Assembly (NCBI GenBank): GCA_963714875.1
Contig: CAVQQI010000011.1
Location: 682,001-746,000 of the forward strand
Reading direction: 5' to 3'
Source: JBAOHV01 sp963714875
Lineage (GTDB): Bacteria; Actinomycetota; Acidimicrobiia; Acidimicrobiales; Microtrichaceae
DNA: 64,000 nt
The translations under genes were made by a program, and so were the position numbers. Positions within the stretch are counted from its first letter, which is position 1. Each line of letters begins with the position of its first letter. Below are positions 25,419 to 33,771 of this stretch, piece after piece. The notes beneath the pieces are model-generated. The model made no database searches. It worked only from the letters and a program-made list of their open reading frames with translations, and was not told the DNA's origin.

Positions 25419-26011
25419 CTCGGGTCCTCCTCGCGGATCACCCCGTGCAGCACGACGAACACGATCTCCTCGGGCGGGTCCCCACCGTCGGGTGAGAGCC
25501 CCGGATGAGCGCTCGCGATCGCGAGCCCACGGAGCATGCGGGCGCATGCCTCCGGCGAGCGGCACAGCCGGGACCGGTCGGGTTCGAACAACCGGGCGAG
25601 TGCACCGATGCTGGTCTGCGCCGAACGATCGCCGCCGCTCGGCGTGGGGACCGCAGAGATGCCGCTGGCGGTCATCAGCTGACCGATCCTGGCGACCCGC
25701 TGCTGCAGCAGCCGGACTGCCACGACCAAGCGGTCGTGCAGCGGCAACGATCGGTCGATCCGATCCAGGTCCTGTTCGAACTGCGTCGGATCGAGCGCCT
25801 CTTCGACGACGGCAGCGACGAGCGAGGCCTTGTCGGCGAAGACACCGAAGATGGTGCCCTCGGCGACGTCCGCGGCCTCGGCGATCTGACGGGTCGTGAG
25901 GCCCTGTCCGTGCTCGAGCAACAGCGGGATCGTGGTCGCGATCAGGTGGGCGCGCCGCCGATCGGGAGGCATCGCCGTGGCTCGGCGGCGGGAGCTCGAG
26001 GGGGACGTCAC
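25412..26011 (-). CDS. TetR-family transcriptional regulator of the ABC exporter
   Basis: From GTG 26011 the protein has 199 residues. The N-terminal helix-turn-helix reads LLEHGQGLTTRQIAEAADVAEGTIFGVFADKASLV in two blocks, the standard TetR DNA-binding unit. The C-terminal ligand domain is variable. An ATG at 25972 is an alternative start nearer the HTH. A perfect palindrome lies 15 bases upstream, so it very likely represses its own operon, which includes the ABC pair. Inducer unknown. Confidence 0.9.
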   Translation of the reverse strand: MTSPSSSRRRATAMPPDRRRAHLIATTIPLLLEHGQGLTTRQIAEAADVAEGTIFGVFADKASLVAAVVEEALDPTQFEQDLDRIDRSLPLHDRLVVAVRLLQQRVARIGQLMTASGISAVPTPSGGDRSAQTSIGALARLFEPDRSRLCRSPEACARMLRGLAIASAHPGLSPDGGDPPEEIVFVVLHGVIREEDPRC

Positions 26012-26025
26012 CCCGAGGACCCTAC

Positions 26026-26045
26026 CTGAGTGAGTGCTCACTCAG
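26026..26045. promoter_or_regulatory. TetR operator palindrome
   Basis: The arms CTGAGTGAG (26026-26034) and CTCACTCAG (26037-26045) are exact reverse complements around a two-base TG centre. The pattern TGAGTGAnnnnTCACTCA recurs upstream of many actinobacterial TetR genes (family knowledge). It sits just ahead of the TetR start and would cover its promoter; it may also affect the divergent DUF427 gene at 26100. Confidence 0.8.
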
Positions 26046-26099
26046 AAGGTCGCGACCGAGCGACCTCCATCTCGCGCCGATGCGCGTCAGCCTGTCCAC

Positions 26100-26606
26100 A
26101 TGCGCCGCCCACCGCGAATCGAGCCCGGTCCCGACCAGGAGTCCGTCTGGGACTATCCCCGCCCACCCAGGGTCGAACGAACCGACCGGCACCTCCGGGT
26201 CGAACACGGTGGGGTCGTGATCGCGGACACACGCTCGGCGTGGCGTGTGCTCGAGACCAGCCAACCCCCGGCGTACTACCTGCCGCCGGGTGACGTCGCG
26301 ACCGAGTTCCTCCGACCCGCGGAGCTTCGCACCTTCTGCGAGTGGAAGGGGGTGGCGTCCTACTTCGACCTCGTCATCCCCGACAGCGGCGGACCGGACG
26401 TCGAGGCCGCCGCGTGGTGCTACCCGGACCCGAACCCCGCGTTCGCAGCCATCCGCGACCACCTCGCGTTCTACCCGCAGAAGGTCGATGCGTGCTTCGT
26501 CGACGGCGAGCGGGTGGAGGCCAACGACGGCGGGTTCTACGGGGGGTGGATCAACTCCTGGGTGGTCGGCCCGTTCAAGGGCGGCCCGGGAACCCTTGGC
26601 TGGTAG
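26100..26606 (+). CDS. DUF427 domain protein
   Basis: The 168-residue protein contains the DUF427 core: VWDYPRPPRVE, GGVVIADTRSAWRVLETSQPP, YYLPPGDV, CEWKGVASYFDL, AAWCYPDPNPAF and FYPQKVDACFVDGE, ending with a Trp/Gly-rich tail FYGGWINSWVVGPFKGGPGT. The family adopts a small beta-structure and has no settled biochemical role. The ATG at 26100 places the domain near the start. It is divergent from the TetR gene and convergent with the acyl-CoA dehydrogenase (11 bases apart). Confidence 0.85.
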   Translation: MRRPPRIEPGPDQESVWDYPRPPRVERTDRHLRVEHGGVVIADTRSAWRVLETSQPPAYYLPPGDVATEFLRPAELRTFCEWKGVASYFDLVIPDSGGPDVEAAAWCYPDPNPAFAAIRDHLAFYPQKVDACFVDGERVEANDGGFYGGWINSWVVGPFKGGPGTLGW

Positions 26607-26617
26607 CCGCTCGCCGA

Positions 26618-27946
26618 TCAGGCGTTCTTGGGCAGCTCGGAGAACGGCACGTTCTTGGTGTCGCCGGGCTCCTTGGGCAGCCCGAGCACACGCTCGCCGA
26701 TGATGTTGCGCTGGATCTGATCGGTGCCGCCGTAGATCGGTGGGCCCTGCGCCCACAGCGCGACGCCGGTCACCATCTGACCGAACGGGCTGCCAGTGGC
26801 ATCCTCGATCGGCCCCTTCTGGTCGTCGGAGTAGGCGTGCAGCATGCCGGCGGGACCGATGATGCGCAGTCCGATGTCGCGGGTCGAGCGCATGATCTCG
26901 CTCATGGCCAGCTTCGAGATGTTGCCGATGCCGGGGATGTCCTGTCCCGACCGCTTCGCAGCCTTGAGCCGCAGGTTGTTGAAGCGCCCGATCTCGCCGA
27001 GCGTGTGCAGCTTCATCAGGTCCTGTCGGATCGTGGGGTCGGCGATCGCCCCGTTGCCCTTCGCCAGGTCGATCAGCAGCTTGGCGCTGCCGCCACCGCC
27101 GGCTCCGGAGCCCCCGCCGCCGGAGCGGCGCTTCTTCGCACCGCGGACGAAGTCACCCGCCCGTCGGCCCAGCTGGTCCGCCACCGTGCCGGGCGACGCT
27201 GCGCCCGCCGCTGCGGAACCGCCGCCGCTGCCGAGACCCGACCGCTCGTGCATCAAGGTGGTGTTGGCCACCGCCCAGCCGTTGCCCCGACCGCCGATGA
27301 TGGTGTCGTCGCCGGTCACCGCATCGGACAGGAAGACCTCGTTGAACAGGGCGTGGCCGGTCATCTCGACCAGGGGCCGCACCTCGACACCGCCCTGGTG
27401 CATGTCGAGCGCGAACCACGTGACGCCCTGGTGCTTGGGCAGCTCGGGGTCGGTGCGGGCGATGAGCATGCCCAGATCAGCCTGGTGACCGAAGGTCGTC
27501 CACACCTTCTGACCGTTGATCGTCCACTCGTCGCCGTCGAGCTCTGCCCGACACGTCAGTCCGGCCAGGTCCGATCCTGCGCCCGGCTCGCTGAACAGCT
27601 GACACCACGCACGTCGGCCGGTCACGATGTCGCGCACGTACAGGTCGATCTGCTCCTGGGTGCCGTGGGTCGCGATGGTGGGAGCAGCGAGCAGCAGGCC
27701 GAGCCCTCCGGGTGCACCCAGGGCACCGAACTCGGCGATCTCGTTCTGCACACGGACCGAGTCGTTGCGGGACAGGCCGCGGCCGTAGGCGTTCACGGGC
27801 AGGCCCGGGGCAGCCCAACCGGCCGTCCCCAGCAGCTCCCACCAGTCGCCGACGGTGCGTTCCGGGTCCCAGTTCTCCTCGAGCCAGGCCCGGAGCTCGT
27901 CGACGACATCGAGCTCGGCGTCGGAGGTGTCCACGGAATCGCTCAC
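26618..27946 (-). CDS. Acyl-CoA dehydrogenase family protein
   Basis: From GTG 27946 the protein has 442 residues. The dehydrogenase pattern is clear: WCQLFSEPGAGSDLAGL (FAD/substrate loop), WTINGQKVWTTFGHQAD, MLIARTDPELPKHQG, and the C-terminal PPIYGGTDQIQRNIIGERVLGLP. It oxidises acyl-CoA thioesters at the alpha-beta bond. An unusual insert of Gly, Ser and Arg (GSGGGSAAAGAASP, then RRSGGGGSGAGGGGS) lies around residues 240-295, between the middle beta domain and the C-terminal helices. No electron-transfer partner gene is adjacent. Confidence 0.88.
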   Translation of the reverse strand: MSDSVDTSDAELDVVDELRAWLEENWDPERTVGDWWELLGTAGWAAPGLPVNAYGRGLSRNDSVRVQNEIAEFGALGAPGGLGLLLAAPTIATHGTQEQIDLYVRDIVTGRRAWCQLFSEPGAGSDLAGLTCRAELDGDEWTINGQKVWTTFGHQADLGMLIARTDPELPKHQGVTWFALDMHQGGVEVRPLVEMTGHALFNEVFLSDAVTGDDTIIGGRGNGWAVANTTLMHERSGLGSGGGSAAAGAASPGTVADQLGRRAGDFVRGAKKRRSGGGGSGAGGGGSAKLLIDLAKGNGAIADPTIRQDLMKLHTLGEIGRFNNLRLKAAKRSGQDIPGIGNISKLAMSEIMRSTRDIGLRIIGPAGMLHAYSDDQKGPIEDATGSPFGQMVTGVALWAQGPPIYGGTDQIQRNIIGERVLGLPKEPGDTKNVPFSELPKNA

Positions 27947-28206
27947 TACGTTCTCCAGTGCTGTCGGGCCGACATGGACCTTCAGGGTGGCTGCCCCACG
28001 ACCGAACCCCCGGCGCTGGCACCGTAGTGCGGCTCCCGTCGCACGGTGTACTGCCACGAGCTCCCCGAAAACCGAACTTCGTTCAGCACATCGCAGAGGA
28101 AATCCGCGCACTGCTGTTGTACCCTCGGCAACGAGTGCTGCGCCTTCGAAGCAGGCGGATGAAGGTGCAGCACCTCGAATTTCACGTTCTCTGGAGGGAG
28201 ACATCG

Positions 28207-29585
28207 ATGGTGACTCGGCGGGTCGTTCTTTTCGTGATGACGATGGGTCTGCTGACCCTCGGTTGGCAGGGCGCAGCAGGCGCTGCAGCCAACCAGACGG
28301 TGGCGCTCTACCAGATGAACGAGCCGACCGGCTCGACGGTGCTGGTCGACAGCAGCGGCAACGGCCTGAACGGGGCGATCGGCGCTGACGTCACCGCCGG
28401 CGCCACCTTCGACGGAGCGACAGGGCACCGGTTCCCCTACCGCAAGCCCAACACGCCGCCGGCGTTCCCCGGCCACACCGACACGGTCCCCCACGATCCC
28501 CGGCTCAACCCGGGCACCGAGGACTTCGCGTTCACCATCCGGATGCGCACCACCCACAGCTTCGGCAACGTCCTGCAGAAGGGCCAGTCCACGGTGGCGG
28601 GCGGCTACTTCAAGATGGAGAACCCCGGCGGCGTGCCGACGTGTCTCTTCCGCGGCGTGGACGGTCAACGGGGCGTGAGCGCCGATGCGCGACCTGAGCG
28701 ACGGGCAGTGGCACACCATCCGCTGTGAGCGCTCCGCGGACCGGGGCGAAGATGACCGTCGACGGCGAGGTCACCCACTTCAACCCGGGTGTGACCGGAT
28801 CCATCTCGAACGACTGGCCGCTGTCGATCGGCGGCAAGGCGAGCTGCAACCAGATCAACGTCACGTGCGACTACTTCTCGGGCGACATCGACTACATCCG
28901 GTTCGAGAGCGGCGGCATCGCCGATGTCACTGCGCCGTCGAAGCCGGGCCGTCCGGTCGCCACCAGCACCGTCGCCGGCCAGGTCGACCTGTCGTGGGAT
29001 GCCTCCACCGACGACATCGCCACCACCCTGAACTACCTGATCTTCCGCGACGGCGACAACACCCCGGTGGGGAGCGTCACCGGCGGGACCACCGGCACGA
29101 TCCGCTACACCGACACCGGACTCACCCCGGGCGCAGAGCACACCTACAAGGTGCGGGCCAACGACGGCCCCAACAACGGTCCCCGCAGCAGCGCCTCGTC
29201 GCCGGTCACCGTCGCCGGCACGGTCAGCACGACCACCACGACCACGACTCGGCCTCCGACCACGACGACGGTTCCGCCGACCACCACCACCGTCGTCGTC
29301 CAGCCGGCGTCGCAACTCCCCGTCGGACGGATCGACTCGGTCACCGTCTCCGGATCCACGATCACCGTCACCGGTCAGGGCTCTGATCCGGACGGGACGC
29401 CCATCGCCCGCATCATGGACGTGGTCCAGAGCCGGCCGACGGTGTGGGACCAGTGGCTGGTGAGGGGCAGGTTCGGCTGGAGCTACAGCGCTGCGCCGGG
29501 CACCCACCTGGTGTGTGTCAACCTGCTCGACTCGCCGACACGCAAGGGCGTGCCGCTCGGCTGCCGTGAGGCCGTGGTCAAGTAG
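28207..29585 (+). CDS. Secreted LamG-like/fibronectin-III protein (two frame breaks)
   Basis: A GGAGGGAG ribosome site precedes ATG 28207. A Sec signal (LFVMTMGLLTLGWQGAAGAAA) leads to a concanavalin/LamG-like domain (VALYQMNEPTGSTVLVDSSG, FAFTIRMRTT, LSDGQWHTIRCERS), a fibronectin type III domain (APSKPGRPVAT...VDLSWDASTDD...YLIFRDG...YKVRANDG), a Thr-rich linker and a C-terminal beta domain ending GCREAVVK. The frame breaks near 28681-28685 and 28741-28747; one extra base at each site restores a continuous LamG domain. It is probably an exported carbohydrate- or surface-binding protein. No catalytic domain is seen. Confidence 0.7.
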
Positions 29586-29750
29586 ACCCGACATCTGTGT
29601 GCCCGCGCCGGGCGCACAGACGTCGATCCTCGGGGCGGGCGCGCAGCGCCCGGTCGAGAACCGTGATCGAAAGATGAATGTCGCTCGCTGACATTTGTTC
29701 GTGTTACGGTCACGAGGCTGATCTCTGAGCGAACTCCCGGGGGGGGACCC

Positions 29751-31772
29751 ATGCACCACTCGTCCACGCAACGGACCAGATCCGGACGCGTCACTGCGAT
29801 CGCGTTCGTGGTCGCACTCGTCGCCGGGGTGACGGTGGCCTGTGCGCCGCCCACCCCGACCGAGCCCTCCGCACGTGAGTTCTGCGAGTTCTGGGACAAG
29901 GTCGAGGAGACCCCGCCAGCGGCCGACAACGCCGTGCTCGTCAAGGACGAGGTCGTCGCCCTCGCCGACGACACGACCGTGTCGGGCGCAGAGTGCACCG
30001 ACCCCGGGGCCACCGTCGAGCTCGACGGCGCCGTCCTCGCCGAGGGCGAAGAGGTCCCCTCCGAGCAGGGCAACCCCGACTCCGAGCCGATCGCCGCAGT
30101 CACCGGCGACGAGATCGGCAGCGGCGCTCCGGTGCTCGAGAACCTCGAGGTCCGGGCGCTGTCGGCCTCGATCGGCGCGAACGGCATCACGGTTCGCGGC
30201 AACGTCGCGGTCCGCCTGTCGGGCAGCACCTCGACGATCGGCTTCACCGGGCACCTTCGCGAACCTCGACAACTGGTCGGTCGGCCTGTCCTCCAGCGCC
30301 TTCACCATTCCCGGGGTCACCTCCTCGCCCGCCACCTTCTCGGGCACGCTGACGGTTCGCAACGGCGTCCCCACCCTCTCGCTGAACGCCGCAGCCACCT
30401 CGGCCAAGATCGGCGACGTCACGGTCACCGGCGCCGCCATCAGCCTCGTCGCCTCGCCCGTCACCGGCGTGACAGGCCGCGGTGCAGGGCAGCATCAAGG
30501 TCGGGCCCAGCACCGCCAACGGCATCGTCAACGTCGAGTTCGACAACACCGGCGCGCTCGTGTCCGCCAAGGCCGACATCTCCGCACGCCTCGTCGGCAC
30601 CCAGGCCGGCGGCAAGAAGATCGACCTGACCGGCAACGTCAAGATCGAGGGCAACGCCGACGAGACCGTGGTCTCGTTCTCCGGCAGCGGCATCGTCGGC
30701 GACCTGGTCGTCAACGCCGCCAGCGGCGACCTCACCCTGGCGCACCAACAAGGCCACCTTCGTCGGCGTGCTCGACGTCCAGCAGGGCCCGAACTACCTG
30801 CGCTTCAACGGGTCGATCGTCTGGGACGGCATCACCGCCTACACCCCGTTCCTGCAGCTCGAGGGCGGCGGCGAGTTCTCCGGAACCCTGAACGACGGCC
30901 AGACGGTGTCCGTGGCCGGATCGCTCGACACGACGATCGTCGGCGGCCAGATCCGCACGGTGGTCACCGGCAACTTCAAGGTCGGCACCCTCAAGGCGAA
31001 CGGCTCGGCGATCGTCGAGACCAACGGCGCCACCACGACCCTCTTCGTCGACGCCAACCTGGTCGACGCCGGCTTCGCCGCCCGCCTCGACGGTGCGGTC
31101 ATCATCACCGACGGCCTCGCCGAGACGGTCGCCCTCGACGCGACGGTCGACGGCACGGTCAACCTCGGTGACGCCACCCTGACCGGCGCCAGCCTGAGCA
31201 TCGACAGCAGCTACGGCAGCCCGCTCGACGTCTCCTTCACCGGCGGCCTGAAGGTCGGCACGAAGGTCGACCTGAACGGCTCGGTCGATGCGAGCTTCGG
31301 CCCCAACGGCACCCTGCTGAGCCTCAACGGCCAGCTCAACGGCTCGCTCCAGCTCGACTCGTGGGGCCTGCTGGGCTTCAGCGGTTCGGTGATCGCCAGC
31401 CCCGACCAGGTCACGCTGTCCGGCTCGGGCGGCATCACGATGATGAACTTCCCGCTCGGCATCAACTTCACCGGCACCTTCACCTCGTCGCTCAACGCTC
31501 CGAGCTGGTCGCTGAACGGCACCGGCAACGTCCGTATGGCCTCGATCAACGTGGCCTCGGCCCGGCTGAACCTCTCCCAGACCGAGGGCATGCGAGCCAC
31601 CCGGATGGGCTTCTACTTCACGCTGCTCTTCATCCCCTTCTACTTCGAGGGCGACTTCTACCTGCAGGCTTCCGGCGGGTGCGAGAAGGTCAACATCACC
31701 GGCGGCAGCTTCCTGATGCGGCCGCTGCTGCGAAGCGTGCTGCCCGGCGTGATCGGCTGCCCGGTCTACTGA
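29751..31772 (+). CDS. Large secreted lipoprotein with repetitive beta structure (three frame breaks)
   Basis: ATG 29751 follows GGGGGGG. A lipoprotein signal (GVTVACAPPTP) precedes an acidic domain with EFCEFWDKVEETPP, then about 550 residues of repeated short beta-strand units rich in Gly, Ser, Thr, Val and Asn (LKANGSAIVETNGATTTLFVD, GSLDTTIVGG). The end is WSLNGTGNVRMASINVASARL, a hydrophobic FYFTLLFIPFYFEGDFY and two cysteines. The frame breaks near 30250, 30480 and 30742, each explained by one extra base. I recognise no named domain; the pattern looks like a beta-solenoid or repeated beta-sheet surface protein. A hairpin terminator lies 42 bases after the stop. Confidence 0.65.
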
Positions 31773-31814
31773 TCGAGTGACCCGGGGGCGCTCCCCCGAC
31801 AGCACATGCACTTC

Positions 31815-31856
31815 GATCCGGCCCGGCGTCTCCGCAGCGAGACGCCGGGCCGGATC
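31815..31856 (+). terminator. Strong hairpin after the large lipoprotein gene
   Basis: A perfect 17-bp stem (gatccggcccggcgtct and its complement) encloses an 8-base loop. It lies 42 bases after the stop at 31772. No T-run follows, as is common for terminators in high-GC actinobacteria. Confidence 0.75.
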
Positions 31857-32129
31857 GCGTCCGGGTCCGTGCTCAGAACCCCACTCGCCCGAACGCAGGC
31901 CCGCGTCGGTTCCCCCGTCCAGCCCCTGTCGGCGGATCCTGAGGGCACCTGTCGGGTCCCCACCCATCAACGTGGTGGGCCCCGTCGACGACGGGCAACC
32001 GCGACCAGCCAGCACCGGCGATCCTGTCCGAGGTTCCTCTACGGCTGGTTCCTGCGCAGTCCAGCGCCTGCACGTCGCCATGCGCACACGTCCCGGGCGC
32101 CGCGTACAGCGCCATCATCCCGGCGACGG

Positions 32130-32726
32130 TCAGTAGGACGTGCCCGCTGACGGACAGCGACCCACGTCCTCGGCCAGGTCCTCGACGTCCTCCGAGCCCG
32201 CCAGCCTCCACGCTGCCACCACCGTGCGCTGACCACTGGAGATGATCGACCACGCACGCTCTGGTGTCCTGAGTGTCAACCGGTCTCGTCGTCTCACAGC
32301 TGCTCGGCGCCGTCGACGCACCGTCCCGACAGCAGCGCCCTTGGCGTGGAGGGGGGTTCCCGGAAGTTCGGCGGTGGCGCTGGAGCTGGAGCTGGAGGTC
32401 CTTCACCATCGACTCGAGCGGGTTCCCGTGCCAGCGCACGACCCGGCGCACGACGAGGAACAGGGTTGCCACGGCGGACCCGAGGAGCCGCCGACGCGAC
32501 GAGGACCCTGGGTACCGGCTGTCGGCCGGCGCTCCGCCAGGGTCACAGCGGGACGGCTCACGCCCAGGTCGAGCTCGGCGATCACGTCGTGGCCCAGGTC
32601 GAGCTCGACGAACACGTCACAGGAGAATGCAGCGACCATGTCCCGGCACGCCGTCTGGATCATGGCGTGCCGGTTGCGGGCGAGTGCACCCGGCAACGCT
32701 GCCAGGTTGCTCGTCGGAAGCATCAC
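32130..32726 (-). CDS. Possible small membrane protein, frame-broken
   Basis: Three stretches on this strand look coding and together could form one protein of about 195 residues. The first (from 32726) reads LPTSNLAALPGALARN...DVFVELDLGHDVIAELDLG. The second (about 32490-32350) reads LLGSAVATLFLVVRRVVRW, a membrane helix, then GNPLESMVKDLQLQLQRH. The third (to 32130) reads ERAWSIISSGQRTVVAAW...EDVEDLAEDVGRC. Each shows G/C-rich third positions, but they sit in different frames. A 15-base unit encoding ELDLG is duplicated near 32560-32600. No known family is recognised. Confidence 0.35.
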
Positions 32727-32765
32727 CGGATCGCAGCAGCGAACCCGGGGGGGGCTGAGCAGCGA

Positions 32766-33195
32766 TCACCAGACGCACGCCCGATATCCCGCCATCGGCA
32801 CACCTGCCGTCCCACAGGCCGTCAGCGAGCGGAGCGACCGTTGCCGGAACTGCTCGTCGCCAGGCCCGGGGGTACCGACCTCGAGGGCATCGACGTCATC
32901 TCGCGGGTCGAAGAGGTCCCGGTGGCCAGCACGACTGCTGGAGCGACGACCCGGCGGTCGTCACGCAGGAGCAGATCGTTCGGGTCGATGTAGATGTCGG
33001 GGACCCGACATGTCCAACGTCCCGGCTCGGGCGTCGCGACGAACGCTGTGTCGGACCGAACGCAGATCCTGGAGCTCTCGGACGTGGAGACCTCTCACCG
33101 GGAGATCCCGGGCCGACGCCAGCCGCCGCGACGAGGTGATCCACGAAGGGGATCGACACGTCGGCGACGTAGACCTCCGTCACCACCGTGTGCAA
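32766..33195 (-). CDS. Possible small protein, frame-broken
   Basis: Reading from a TTG at 33195 gives HTVVTEVYVADVSIPFVDHLVAAAGV. Other frames continue with GRWTCRVPDIYIDPNDLLLRDD then RRVVAPAVVLA, and with DLFDPRDDVDALEVGTPGPGDEQFRQRSL to a stop at 32766. The blocks together resemble one soluble protein of about 135-140 residues with two or three single-base breaks. I cannot place it in a family. The alternative is non-coding or decayed sequence. Confidence 0.3.
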
Positions 33196-33711
33196 CGTCC
33201 GAGCCCCGGGCGGCGGTGCTCGAGGATCGCCGGGGACATGCTCGCGGGCGGATCGACACCGTCACCCGAGCGGTCGGCGTCAAGCAGTCCGAGCAGTCCG
33301 AGCAGTCCGGATCGCGCACACGCCCCGTAGGTTGCTCCTGCTTCTGGTGTGCATCTGGGGTACTCACCGAGAAGAGCGCCAGTGCCACCGTGTGGCGGAC
33401 GTCTGCCCCACCATGCGGTGGACCTCTCTCCGGCGCCCCGTGTCCCACCATCGCCCGGGCCGCTGCTCGCTTCCTCGCTTCCGCCCGCGCGCCCGTGCTC
33501 CGGGCCGCTCGGATGCTGCATCGGCACACCGCCTCATCACCTCGCAGCACGGCTGGGAACAATGCCGGCGTCGGAGGACCATCAGCGGTCTGTGGCTGCA
33601 GGTGGTACATCAGGGCCACAGCGCACCACGGCCATGGCCCGCCAGGTCTCAGACGGCTCTGGCGACCGGTACTGCGGCGACCGGCAGCCCGGTCCGTCCT
33701 GTGCCCGGACG
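33196..33711. other. Stretch without a convincing gene
   Basis: No frame shows consistent third-position G/C or a recognisable protein. The only structure seen is a 9-base tandem repeat (agcagtccg, three copies) at about 33283-33310. Similarly, 31857-32129 on the other side of the two doubtful small genes holds nothing I can name. The region between two strong hairpins (31815 and 33712) may be a decayed or badly sequenced gene remnant. Confidence 0.4.
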
Positions 33712-33749
33712 CGACTCGGGGGCGATTCCGCGGAATCGCCCCCGAGTCG
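33712..33749 (-). terminator. Perfect 38-bp palindrome after the PKD/Gly-rich gene
   Basis: The half cgactcgggggcgattccg is followed at once by its exact complement, giving a stem of about 17 bp with a four-base loop when transcribed. It starts 22 bases past the stop of the gene ending at 33772, in the right place for its terminator. It could equally serve transcripts coming from the other side. Confidence 0.75.
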
Positions 33750-33771
33750 GTTCAACAGTCGGACTGCGCTC

